Part shown: piece by piece, positions 29,993 to 37,119 of the stretch
Position numbering within the stretch: the first letter of the stretch is position 1
How the letters are laid out: each line of letters opens with the position of its first letter
Source of the DNA: Verrucomicrobiota bacterium
GTDB taxonomy: Bacteria; Verrucomicrobiota; Verrucomicrobiia; Limisphaerales; BJHT01
Assembly: GCA_014193395.1 (NCBI GenBank)
Contig: BJHT01000032.1
Location: forward strand, 1-37,119
Reading direction: 5' to 3'
DNA length: 37,119 nucleotides
The notes under the pieces: model-generated
Told to the model about the DNA's origin: nothing
What the model saw: only the letters and a program-made list of their open reading frames with translations
The model's database searches: none
Position numbers and translations under genes: made by a program

Positions 29993-30619
29993 ATGGCTGA
30001 AGAACAGAAGAAGAAACCCGCGCCGAAAAAGGAATCGAAGCCCGAAGTGGCCGCCGCGGCTGGTGCCCCCGCCGCCGAGTCGGGAGCCGAGAAGGCTGCC
30101 GGTAAGCCCGGCAAGAAACCGGCGGGCGGTGTTGCTGGTGCTCCCGCCGCCGCGGGGGCCGCTGCCCCCAAGCCGCCTGAGACAGTTGCTTCGGCTGCCG
30201 CACCCACGGCGGCGGAGTTGCTGGCTGACGAAATGGCTGGCAAGAAGATTGTTAAAGCCAAGGGTGCCAAAAATATTTCGAGCGGCGTCGCCAATATTCT
30301 GGCCACCTTCAACAACACGTTGGTCAGCATCACCGACATGCAGGGGAATGTGTTGGGATGGTCGAGCGCCGGCCGGGTGGGTTTCAAAGGCTCGCGCAAG
30401 AGCACAGCCTTCGCCGCCCAGCAGGTAGCCCAGGATGCCGCGCGCCAGGCGATGTCTCACGGCATGCGCGAGGTCGAGATTCGTGTCAAAGGTCCGGGCT
30501 CCGGTCGCGAGTCCGCGATTCGGGCGCTGCAGGCCATCGGTTTGGAGATCAGCACCATCAAGGATATTACTCCGGTTCCCCACAATGGATGTCGTCCGCG
30601 CAAACAGCGTCGTGTCTAA
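29993..30619 (+). CDS. rpsK: Ribosomal protein uS11 with long N-terminal extension
   Basis: The S11 core, a platform protein lining the E-site region, covers about residues 81-208: [60 protein letters not shown] and [15 protein letters not shown]. From ATG 29993 (8 nt after rpsM) the frame adds 80 residues rich in Ala, Lys, Pro and Gly. An in-frame ATG at 30233 would give 128 residues, the usual S11 size, but would leave a 248-nt open, unused stretch. I prefer the long form because its start is tightly coupled to rpsM; this needs peptide evidence. Confidence 0.9.
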   Translation: MAEEQKKKPAPKKESKPEVAAAAGAPAAESGAEKAAGKPGKKPAGGVAGAPAAAGAAAPKPPETVASAAAPTAAELLADEMAGKKIVKAKGAKNISSGVANILATFNNTLVSITDMQGNVLGWSSAGRVGFKGSRKSTAFAAQQVAQDAARQAMSHGMREVEIRVKGPGSGRESAIRALQAIGLEISTIKDITPVPHNGCRPRKQRRV

Positions 30620-30661
30620 CATTGTTCACCCCATTTCTTAACCACAGATCACTCTAGTAAC

Positions 30662-31270
30662 ATGGCTCGCTATACAGGTCCCCGGGTGCGTATCGGCCGA
30701 CGTTTCGGCGTCGCAATTTTCGGTTCATCGAAGTATTTGGAACGGCGCCCCTACGGCCCCGGAGTTCATGGTCCGAAATCCCGCCGTAAACATACCGAAT
30801 ACGGGATGGGTTTGATCGAGAAGCAGAAACTCCGCTATTACTATGGTCTGCTCGAACGCCAGTTTCGCGGTGTCTATGAGCGCGCGCTCAAGAAACGCGG
30901 CGTGACGGGCGAGACGATGCTCCAGATTCTGGAGACTCGCCTGGACAGCGTGGTTTACAATCTTGGCTTCGGCGTGACCCGGGCCGCCGCCCGGCAGTTT
31001 GTCACCCACGGTCATGTGAAGGTCAACGGCCGCAAGGTGAATGTTCCGTCTTTCGCCGCCAAGGTGAATGATGTGATCGAAGTGGCAGACAACAAGGTCG
31101 CCCGCCAGCTCGCCACCAAGGCGATGGAAGGGGCCACCAGCCGCGCAGTGCCGGAATGGCTGACCCTTAACAAAGAGGCCTTCAAGGGAAGCTTGGTTCG
31201 GATGCCGACCAAGGAAGACATCAACCCGATTGCCAACGAGCAGGCAGTGGTCGAATTTTATTCCCGATAA
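30662..31270 (+). CDS. rpsD: Ribosomal protein uS4, zinc-free type
   Basis: This 202-residue primary 16S binder also regulates the alpha operon in E. coli. MARYTGPRVRIGRRFG opens it, RRPYGPGVHGPKSRRKHTEY follows, and the S4 RNA-binding motif RLDSVVYNLGFGVTRAAARQ with FVTHGHVKVNGRKVNVPSFA is clear. The N-terminal Cys residues of zinc-binding S4 are missing, so it is the zinc-free form. It lies 42 nt after rpsK. Confidence 0.98.
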   Translation: MARYTGPRVRIGRRFGVAIFGSSKYLERRPYGPGVHGPKSRRKHTEYGMGLIEKQKLRYYYGLLERQFRGVYERALKKRGVTGETMLQILETRLDSVVYNLGFGVTRAAARQFVTHGHVKVNGRKVNVPSFAAKVNDVIEVADNKVARQLATKAMEGATSRAVPEWLTLNKEAFKGSLVRMPTKEDINPIANEQAVVEFYSR

Positions 31271-31280
31271 TCCAAACCAA

Positions 31281-31296
31281 GCTCCCGAGCGGGAGC
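31281..31296 (+). promoter_or_regulatory. Hairpin in the rpsD-rpoA spacer
   Basis: GCTCCC (31281-31286) pairs with GGGAGC (31291-31296) around GAGC, 10 nt after the rpsD stop. No T-run follows. The 105-nt spacer has no other feature I recognise; the role is unknown. Confidence 0.3.
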
Positions 31297-31375
31297 CAAC
31301 GGCAAATACAAGGTCCGCGCTGCGACTGTGGGAATACGTCCGGCCGGGCAGATTAAATTTGCCACCAACCAACCC

Positions 31376-32392
31376 ATGCCAGTACGCCTAGCACCATTCG
31401 AAAAACCAAAACGGTTGCAGAAGGAGGAAGCAACCGCCACCGACACCTACGCCAAGTTCATTGCCGAGCCGTTTGAGCCTGGCTATGGACATACCATTGG
31501 TAACTCGCTTCGCCGCGTGCTCCTTTCCTCATTGGAAGGTGCTGCGGCCACCTCGATCAAGATCGATGGTGCGATGCATGAGTTTGCCGTTGTGGATGGG
31601 GTTCAGGAAGATGTCACTGACATTGTTCTGAACATCAAAAAGATTCTCTTCACCTGCCACACGCGCGAGCCGCAGACGCTGATTCTTTCGGTGAACAAAG
31701 ACGGTGCGGTCTTGGCTGGGGACATCGAACTCAACCAAAATGTTGAGGTCGTGAATCCCAAGCAGTTGATCTGCACGCTCGACAAGAAGAAGAAATTCAC
31801 CATGGAGTTTGAGGTGAAGATCGGGCGCGGTTTCTGTCCCGGCGATGAGAACAAGAAGACCGATCAGGCCATCGGGGTCATCGCGATTGACTCACTCTTC
31901 TCGCCCGTGACGCGAGTGCGCTACGCGGTGGAAAGCGCGCGTGTCGGTCAGCGCACGGACTATGACCGGCTGGTCTTGGAAGTGTGGACGGATGGCCGTA
32001 TCACTCCCGATGACGCGCTGCTCCAATCGTCGGCCATTCTCCAGCATCACCTCGACGTGTTTGTCGGCTACGACAAGAACGCGATTGAGTTCGAGCAGGT
32101 CGAGACCAAGCAGGACGACGAGAAGGCCAAGCTCAAGAAGCTGCTCAACATGAGCGTGAATGAGATCGAGCTGTCAGTCCGTGCCGCGAACTGTCTCAAC
32201 AACGCCAACATCACCACGGTCGGTCAATTGGCGATGAAGTCCGAGGCGGAAATGCTCAAGTATCGGAACTTTGGTAAGAAATCTTTGAACGAAATTAAGG
32301 ATAAACTGACGGGGTTGGGACTTAGTCTGGGGATGACCTTTGATGCCGCATTGCTCGAAGCTCCCAAGGAAGAACCCGCGCCGGCCGCCTAA
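31376..32392 (+). CDS. rpoA: RNA polymerase subunit alpha
   Basis: This 338-residue subunit nucleates polymerase assembly and binds UP elements and activators. The N-terminal domain shows [20 protein letters not shown] and [20 protein letters not shown]; the C-terminal domain shows [20 protein letters not shown], with the Arg that contacts DNA, and [23 protein letters not shown] 31376 ([15 protein letters not shown]) is preferred; GTG 31328 would add 16 unrelated residues. It ends in a Pro/Ala/Glu tail. Confidence 0.97.
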   Translation: MPVRLAPFEKPKRLQKEEATATDTYAKFIAEPFEPGYGHTIGNSLRRVLLSSLEGAAATSIKIDGAMHEFAVVDGVQEDVTDIVLNIKKILFTCHTREPQTLILSVNKDGAVLAGDIELNQNVEVVNPKQLICTLDKKKKFTMEFEVKIGRGFCPGDENKKTDQAIGVIAIDSLFSPVTRVRYAVESARVGQRTDYDRLVLEVWTDGRITPDDALLQSSAILQHHLDVFVGYDKNAIEFEQVETKQDDEKAKLKKLLNMSVNEIELSVRAANCLNNANITTVGQLAMKSEAEMLKYRNFGKKSLNEIKDKLTGLGLSLGMTFDAALLEAPKEEPAPAA

Positions 32393-32400
32393 GGATTTGT

Positions 32401-32883
32401 ATGCGACATCTCAAGCGAACAGCCAAACTCGGACGCACGGGCGAACATCGCAACGCGATGCTGGCCAACCTCGTGTGTAGCCTCATCAAGCACAAGCGGG
32501 TGACCACCACCCTTGCCAAAGCCCGGGCGGCCCGGTCGGTGGCGGAGAAGATGGTTACTCTGGGCAAGAGCGGCAAGCTGCATGACCGTCGGTTGGCGGC
32601 AGCTCGCTTGCGGCAGCAGGCCCGTAGTAACTTCGTCGGGACGCCGACGGTCAAAGGCAAGACCCTGCGCGAGAAATGGCGCTTGGAAGAGGACGTGGTC
32701 CGCATCTTGTTTGATGACATTGCGCCCTTGTTCAAGGAACGCCGCGGCGGCTATACCCGCATCGTGAAGCTCGGACCACGCCGGGGCGACGTGGCTGAAA
32801 TGGTCATCCTCGAATGGGTGGCGACGGCGGAAACTGCCGCTGACGCGACCGTGGCGGCACCGGAGCCGGCCAAGACCGCCTGA
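32401..32883 (+). CDS. rplQ: Ribosomal protein bL17
   Basis: The 160-residue tunnel-exit protein ends the cluster. [40 protein letters not shown] and [20 protein letters not shown] form the conserved N-terminal part. The C-terminal half has [20 protein letters not shown] followed by MVILEW and an Ala-rich tail. AAGGA precedes the start, and a strong terminator follows. Confidence 0.97.
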   Translation: MRHLKRTAKLGRTGEHRNAMLANLVCSLIKHKRVTTTLAKARAARSVAEKMVTLGKSGKLHDRRLAAARLRQQARSNFVGTPTVKGKTLREKWRLEEDVVRILFDDIAPLFKERRGGYTRIVKLGPRRGDVAEMVILEWVATAETAADATVAAPEPAKTA

Positions 32884-32902
32884 TCGGCTGGGATAATTCA
32901 AC

Positions 32903-32933
32903 AGGCCCGTTCGCTTGCGAACGGGCCTTTTTG
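32903..32933 (+). terminator. Intrinsic terminator of the super-cluster
   Basis: AGGCCCGTTC (32903-32912) pairs with GAACGGGCCT (32919-32928) around GCTTGC, followed directly by TTTT, G and TTTT. It lies 20 nt after the rplQ stop and separates the cluster from the MFS gene. It is the strongest terminator in the window. Confidence 0.93.
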
Positions 32934-33024
32934 TTTTATTGGCCAAGATTGCCAAAGATATGCCTTGCCCGCTGCCGGAAGCCGTGTGCTAAAGTTAGGC
33001 AGTCACCATTAACCCATTTATCTG

Positions 33025-34443
33025 ATGAGTTCTGCTACCACTAACCCGTCCACCGACACTCACTCGTGGCGGCACGGCCTGACCTCGTATCATTGGTTCG
33101 TCTTTACGGTGGCTTGCCTGGCCTGGCTGTTCGACTGTCTGGACCAGCAGTTGTTTATTATTGCGCGAAACCCGGCCATTGCCGACCTGCTGCCGAAGGG
33201 GTCGGCGACTGATTTACAGAAGATGTGGGGTGGATATTCGACTTCAATCTTTGTGGCTGGTTGGGCCACGGGAGGTCTCGTGTTTGGCGCGATGGGGGAT
33301 CGAATTGGGCGAGCTAAAACGTTGACTCTCACGGTGCTCTTGTACTCAGTCTTTACTGGTTTGTCGGCGTTCTCGCAGACTGTTTACGATTTTTGTTTCT
33401 ATCGCTTTGTGACCGGTTTGGGAGTGGGTGGTGTGTTTGGTTTGTCTGTAGCTCTTGTGGCGGATGCTTTGCCGGATCGTTCGCGCTCCAACGCGTTGGG
33501 ATTGCTCCAGTCGCTGTCTGCCGTGGGTAACGTCATGGCCGGGCTGATTGCCGTCGCGGTCGGGTATAGTCAGGTCGCGGCGGTGCAGGGTGGGGCCAAG
33601 CCATCGGGTGATTTTTGGAAATACCTGTTCTGGATCGGCGCGGCTCCCGCGTTCCTGTGCGTGTTCATTCAGATGCGCCTCAAAGAACCGGAAAAGTGGC
33701 GGGTGGCTCGCGAAGCGGGGCGACTGACGGGTGCAAAGTTTGGGTCGTATGCCTCGTTGTTCGGCGAAGCCCGGTGGCGTACGCCTGCATTGCTGGGGAT
33801 GATGCTCTGTGTCTCCGGTGTGGTGGGGTTATGGGGGGTCGGATTCTTCAGTCCAGAGCTTGTGGGTGACGTCATAGGCAAACAGTTAAAGGCCGAGAAT
33901 CTGCCCGCCGGACAGGTGCCCGGGAAACGGTTGATGTGGACGGGCATCACCATGATCATGCAAAATCTCGGAGCGTTTCTCGGGATGATGACGTTCACCA
34001 AGCTCGCGCAGAGATTTGGCCGCAAGCCAATTTTTGCCATGTCATTTGTAGCAGCATTTTTGAGCACGGTGGCGGTGTTCCAGTTCTTAAGCCAGCCGTG
34101 GCATATATTTGTCCTCATCCCGATCATGGGCTTTTGTCAGTTGGCCTTGTTTGCGGGGTTTGCGATCTATCTCCCGGAACTCTTTCCGACACGGCTGCGC
34201 AGCACGGGCGTCAGCTTTTGCTACAATGTGGGCCGTTTTATCGCGGCGAGCGGGCCATTTACCATGGGCGTGTTGCAGGCGAAGCTGGCTGCGGGGGCGG
34301 TAACGCCGGAGGCCAAGCTCGAAGCTTTTCGGAATGCATGCAGTTGGGTGAGTCTCGTGTTCTTGGTTGGCTTGATCGCTCTCTATTTCCTGCCTGAAAC
34401 CAAGGGAAGGCCGATGCCCGAAGACGCTGCGCCTGCGACGTGA
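33025..34443 (+). CDS. MFS transporter, sugar/organic-acid porter-like
   Basis: This 472-residue inner-membrane protein has about 12 predicted helices. The family motif between helices 2 and 3 reads GAMGDRIGRAK (about 88-98) and has a second-half counterpart, AQRFGRKPIF. YLPELFPTRLRSTG near the C-terminal half is typical of the sugar and aromatic- or sialic-acid:proton symporter branches. The substrate cannot be deduced. It lies behind the cluster terminator with its own leader; a weak TTGCCC/TAAAGT pair (32965-32995, 19-nt spacer) is the only promoter candidate. No linked catabolic gene is visible. Confidence 0.88.
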   Translation: MSSATTNPSTDTHSWRHGLTSYHWFVFTVACLAWLFDCLDQQLFIIARNPAIADLLPKGSATDLQKMWGGYSTSIFVAGWATGGLVFGAMGDRIGRAKTLTLTVLLYSVFTGLSAFSQTVYDFCFYRFVTGLGVGGVFGLSVALVADALPDRSRSNALGLLQSLSAVGNVMAGLIAVAVGYSQVAAVQGGAKPSGDFWKYLFWIGAAPAFLCVFIQMRLKEPEKWRVAREAGRLTGAKFGSYASLFGEARWRTPALLGMMLCVSGVVGLWGVGFFSPELVGDVIGKQLKAENLPAGQVPGKRLMWTGITMIMQNLGAFLGMMTFTKLAQRFGRKPIFAMSFVAAFLSTVAVFQFLSQPWHIFVLIPIMGFCQLALFAGFAIYLPELFPTRLRSTGVSFCYNVGRFIAASGPFTMGVLQAKLAAGAVTPEAKLEAFRNACSWVSLVFLVGLIALYFLPETKGRPMPEDAAPAT

Positions 34444-35300
34444 GACTGCATGGCGTCGATGGTTTACTCTTAGTCCGACAGTCGCTGAACCACGAATCAG
34501 TTATCCCCAATGACCGGCACGAAGAGGGAAACAAAGACACGGAACCAAGCGGTTCTCTAACGGTTTTTTATCTTATTGGTGCCGGTTGGTGCAGGACAGT
34601 GGTTTTTATTCCCCAATCCCCCGAGTGACGCTCGGATCTAGATGGCTGGTCTTGAGGCTTGGATAGCTCGCTCGGAAATTCCATCCACCACGGCCAACGA
34701 GCGTCCCGCCAATCCCAGTGCTCCCTTCGCCTTCCTCGCTTCTGCGGTGTAAACGCCGTGCTCCTTACCGATTCCAAAACGAGCTGGGTAGAACACCCGC
34801 CCGCGGGTGATGTTTTCCGCGCCCTCGCGCAAAACCCGGGGAGCGCACGCGGCCCGCGTGCCGGTTGGGCGGCCCGCCCAAACCGTCGTTCCCCAGTCTG
34901 CATTTCCGGCCGCGCTTGGAGGCCTGTGGTGCAAAGATTTCTCCGGTCCCACGAAAACTACCCGCCGACGGCGTGCGCTTGAAAAGATGGGAAGGCAGAA
35001 CGGTGGAAGTTCGCTTCTGCGCGGCGACGAGTCGTGCGGTATCGAACCGTAACGGCGTCGTGGCAACCCGGGGTGGCGATTAACGGAACGAGCGCGACCG
35101 GTCCCCGGTCGCAGCGCGTGCGTAAACTTGCAGGAGACGACGTGAGGAGACTCTTAGTTTTTCTGCGCGAAGAGCGGATCGAGTTTCGGGAGCTGATTTG
35201 GGCTGAGCGTATGGAACTCGAGTTCGGTTGCACGGTGCGCCGTGGGGAGGTTTGGTCAGTCCTCTCGCGGAAGAAGGTCAGAGTCTCGTTACCTCGACTC
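34444..35300. other. 857-nt non-coding region, possible dispersed element
   Basis: No credible gene was found on either strand. ACCACGAAT near 34490 resembles the repeat at 126-155. GAACC-AAGC-GGTTC (34542-34555) followed by TTTTTT at 34564 is a weak terminator candidate for the MFS gene. GCGACCGG-TCC-CCGGTCGC (35094-35112) is a perfect 8-bp hairpin. Open frames exist on both strands (for example minus 34638-35066) but have skewed, Arg/Ser-rich products. I suspect repetitive intergenic DNA but cannot show other copies here. Confidence 0.45.
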
Positions 35301-35975
35301 CTACAAGGGAGGGGAGGCGGGCTTCAAGCCGAGGTCGCGGAGGATGGCGGGGGTGATGATGGCGGCGCAGCCGGCGGCGTTGGGGTGGATGCCGTCGGGG
35401 ACGAGCTTGAGGTATTCGGGGTCGCCTTTTTTCAGGACGGCTTGCCAGGCGGGCGCGTGGTCGATAAGGCGCAGGGAGTGTTCTTTGGCGACGTCGCGAT
35501 AGACTTGCTCGTAGTCGGCGATTTTGGGGCGGCGTTCGAGATGCACGCCGATGGGGGGATTCATGACCATGAGGATAATTTCGCACTGCGGCAGCGCGGC
35601 GCGGATGCGGGTGATCATGGTCTCGAGGTTCTGGCGGGAGACGGCGGTGGGCATCGCGTAGGGGAGGTAGGCGTCGTTGATGGAGAACTCGAGGATGACG
35701 GCGTCGGGCTTTTTGGCGAGGACTCGGGCGTCGAGGTTTTTGACGCCCCAGTCGGACCACATCGCGCCCTGGCCGCTGTTGACGACGGTGGCGAGTTTCG
35801 GGAACTGGGTGTCGAGGGCTTGCTGCAATTGTTTCACCCACGCGCCGCCGGCGGTGAGGCTGGTGCCGTAGGTGACGAGGGTTTGCGGGCGTTTGGCAGA
35901 AAGGGCGGTGACGAACGCGGCGGGTTCAGCGGCGTGGGCGACGAGGGTGGTGAGCAGAAAAAGGAAAAGTTTCAT
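35301..35975 (-). CDS. Secreted SGNH/GDSL-type hydrolase
   Basis: The 224-residue protein starts with a signal peptide (MKLFLFLLTTLVAHA, cleavage near 15). The SGNH catalytic blocks are visible: VTYGTSLTAGG with Ser39 (a GTSL variant of GDSL), the Gly block NSGQGAMWSDWG (66-77), FSIND with Asn100, and PDGIHPN with Asp194 and His197. It is probably an esterase or carbohydrate deacetylase acting outside the cytoplasm; the substrate is unknown. The open frame continues upstream to 36539, but ATG 35975 is chosen because the signal peptide starts there. The repeat region 35985-36102 lies directly upstream. Confidence 0.88.
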   Translation of the reverse strand: MKLFLFLLTTLVAHAAEPAAFVTALSAKRPQTLVTYGTSLTAGGAWVKQLQQALDTQFPKLATVVNSGQGAMWSDWGVKNLDARVLAKKPDAVILEFSINDAYLPYAMPTAVSRQNLETMITRIRAALPQCEIILMVMNPPIGVHLERRPKIADYEQVYRDVAKEHSLRLIDHAPAWQAVLKKGDPEYLKLVPDGIHPNAAGCAAIITPAILRDLGLKPASPPL

Positions 35976-35984
35976 GGGGAAGAT

Positions 35985-36102
35985 GGCAGAAAAATAGGGG
36001 GCAAAAAAAGGGGGACGGGGGAAGGCCGGCAGAAAAATGGGGGCAGAAAAATAAAACAAAAATTCCGGGTCCCATTTTTTCTGCCCCCATTTTTCTGCCG
36101 GC
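35985..36102. repeat. Perfect 27-bp inverted repeat plus extra half-copy
   Basis: The left arm (36025-36051, starting GCCGGCAGAAAAATGGGGGC) is exactly complementary to the right arm (36076-36102), with 24 nt between them. A third, imperfect copy, GGCAGAAAAATAGGGGGC, lies at 35985-36002. Each arm is itself a doubled unit of about GGCAGAAAAATG. The right arm matches the sequence at 222-246. The RNA would fold into a long hairpin in the leader of the SGNH gene. Confidence 0.85.
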
Positions 36103-36121
36103 TTGGTTTCGGGGCGGAGGC

Positions 36122-36655
36122 TTATTTCAGTCCGCTTTCGATGAGTTTTTTGAAGTCGGCGGTGGCGGCCTGGGTGACGGGGATGGGGCCGGTGAGTTTG
36201 ACGAAGACGGAGCCGGCTTCGCCTTCGAGGACGGCACCGAGGAGGGCGTGGTCTTTCAGGAGTTTGGCCGCGCCGCCGGGAGGTCCGCTTTTGTAGGTGC
36301 CCTGGGCTTGCACGAAGGTGACCTTGGTTTTGCCGATGGTGGTTTCCTCGGTCTTGGCCTTGATCTCTTCGCGCGGTTCGGCGAACTGGCCGAACCAGCG
36401 GTCCACGTTGGCCTTGGTGCCGCCCGCGCCGCCCGCGCCGAAGTAGAAGAAGACGACCTCGGCGCCCTCGGGGAATTTGGCGTCGGGCACTTTGAGCTGC
36501 GCGGCGCGCATGGAGGAGGCGGGTTCCTGGGTTTCCCACTTTGCGGGTTTGGTGAAGGTGAATTCGCTGACTTTGAATTTCGCAGCGTCGGCGGCGGGCG
36601 CGGTGCCGGGGTGCAGGGTGGCGAGGGCGAGCAGGGTGAGCAGGAGTTTTTTCAT
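36122..36655 (-). CDS. Secreted protein of unknown function
   Basis: The 177-residue protein has a signal peptide (MKKLLLTLLALATLHPG..., cleavage probably after PAADA, near residue 24). The mature part contains FTKPAKWETQEPASSMRAAQ, EVVFFYFGAGGAGGTKANVD and RWFGQFAEPREEIK, a pattern I recall from unnamed secreted proteins of Planctomycetes and Verrucomicrobia. No catalytic motif is evident. It lies 69 nt downstream of the DUF1585 gene and may be cotranscribed with it. Confidence 0.78.
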   Translation of the reverse strand: MKKLLLTLLALATLHPGTAPAADAAKFKVSEFTFTKPAKWETQEPASSMRAAQLKVPDAKFPEGAEVVFFYFGAGGAGGTKANVDRWFGQFAEPREEIKAKTEETTIGKTKVTFVQAQGTYKSGPPGGAAKLLKDHALLGAVLEGEAGSVFVKLTGPIPVTQAATADFKKLIESGLK

Positions 36656-36724
36656 GGGTTGTCTATGATTTTTCTGTGGTGGGTTTGTTTGCTGAGTTGA
36701 ACGAAAGGCTGCTGACGCGCCGCG

Positions 36725-37119
36725 TCATTGGGAAGCGGTCTGGGTGAAATTTTCGCCGCGGCGTTTTTGGAAGGGGGTGCTCTTGACGATCTCGCTCACG
36801 AGCGCGGCGAAGCGGTAGTCGCCGTGTTCCACGCCCTTGGTGATCTGTTCGATGGCGCATTTGTCGTAGTGTTCGAGGCCGCGGCCGAGGGCGTAGGTGA
36901 GGAGTTTTTCGGCGAGGCAACGGATGAAGTCTTCGCGTTTTTGTTTCATCAGGATCGCGCGCAGTTCGGCGGGGGAGGCGAATTTTTCGCCGGAGACCAG
37001 CTCGCCGGAGGGATCAATGGCGGCGTCGCCGTCCTTGTCGCGCCACGCGCCGACGCCGTCGAAATTCTCGAAGCCGAAGCCGATGGGGTCCATGCGGGCG
37101 TGGCAGGAGGAGCATGAGG
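36725..37119 (-). CDS. C-terminus of a DUF1588/DUF1585 cytochrome-like protein (partial)
   Basis: The gene enters from the right edge of the window; only its last 131 codons are visible. They start with CSSCHARMDPIGFGFENFDG, a CxxCH motif at the end of the DUF1588 domain, followed by the DUF1585 domain (EDFIRCLAEKLLTYALGRGL, then YRFAALVSEIVKSTPFQKRR). These domains end the large PVC-specific DUF1592-type cytochrome-like proteins, usually secreted and often paired with a DUF1552 gene. Here the next gene downstream is a different secreted protein. Confidence 0.88.
   Translation of the reverse strand, partial: SCSSCHARMDPIGFGFENFDGVGAWRDKDGDAAIDPSGELVSGEKFASPAELRAILMKQKREDFIRCLAEKLLTYALGRGLEHYDKCAIEQITKGVEHGDYRFAALVSEIVKSTPFQKRRGENFTQTASQ

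Noticed and set aside
34638..35066. 142-codon open frame on the minus strand
   Set aside because: Arg/Ser/Pro-rich product, no start signal and no domain; overlapping frames on both strands are equally long.
35034..36296. 420-codon open frame on the plus strand
   Set aside because: It lies opposite the SGNH hydrolase with its signal peptide and crosses the inverted repeat; the product is Gly/Asp-rich and low-complexity.
35976..36539. Upstream extension of the SGNH hydrolase frame
   Set aside because: It runs through the repeat and antiparallel-frame sequence of the neighbouring gene; the signal peptide at 35975 marks the real start.

Overview
The window is a bacterial chromosome segment of roughly 60% G+C. 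About 31 kb of it (from about 1.75 to 32.9 kb, all on the + strand) is a fused translation/transcription super-cluster in the order thrT-tuf-trnW-trnS-secE-nusG-rplKAJL-rpoBC-rpsLG-fusA, followed by the S10, spc and alpha operons ending in rplQ. The organism is most likely a member of Verrucomicrobiota or a close PVC relative. Three things point there: the flanks carry the C-terminus of a DUF1588/DUF1585 (CxxCH) protein and a decayed PVC-type heme-binding/dehydrogenase gene; EF-Tu has the unusual switch I I recall from Planctomycetes and Verrucomicrobia; and the intergenic DNA is full of degenerate G-rich and [15 protein letters not shown] repeats.

Layout. 1-800: repeat-rich non-coding DNA with a tRNA-His on the minus strand. 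807-1404: remains of a PVC-type cytochrome/heme-domain gene broken by several frameshifts. 1596-1623: probable promoter of thrT-tuf. 1753-3333: tRNA-Thr, tuf, tRNA-Trp and tRNA-Ser. 3343-14682: secE, nusG, the L11/L1/L10/L12 genes and the RNA polymerase beta and beta' genes, with a strong GC hairpin (attenuator) and further hairpins between rplL and rpoB. 14747-17974: a second probable promoter, then rpsL, rpsG, an intrinsic terminator and fusA. 17987-32883: 27 further genes without a visible terminator, from rpsJ to rplQ, closed by a textbook terminator. 33025-34443: a separate MFS transporter. 34444-35300: non-coding, possibly a dispersed element. 35301-37119: minus-strand genes for an SGNH hydrolase, a secreted protein of unknown function and the tail of a DUF1588/DUF1585 protein. 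A perfect 27-bp inverted repeat lies between the first two.

The super-cluster supplies tRNAs, elongation factors, RNA polymerase, NusG, SecE/SecY, methionine aminopeptidase, IF-1 and most ribosomal proteins, so it couples synthesis of the transcription, translation and export machines. I saw no new enzymatic or defence system. The points worth a second look are: tuf moved away from fusA to sit behind tRNA-Thr; the altered EF-Tu switch I; the 80-residue Ala/Lys/Pro-rich extension of S11; the absence of L30 and adk from their usual places; a 40-nt map/infA overlap; secE starting 9 nt after a tRNA; a terminator inside the str operon; a 10-mer shared by the two best promoters; a general lack of Shine-Dalgarno sequences; and one repeat family present at both ends of the window.
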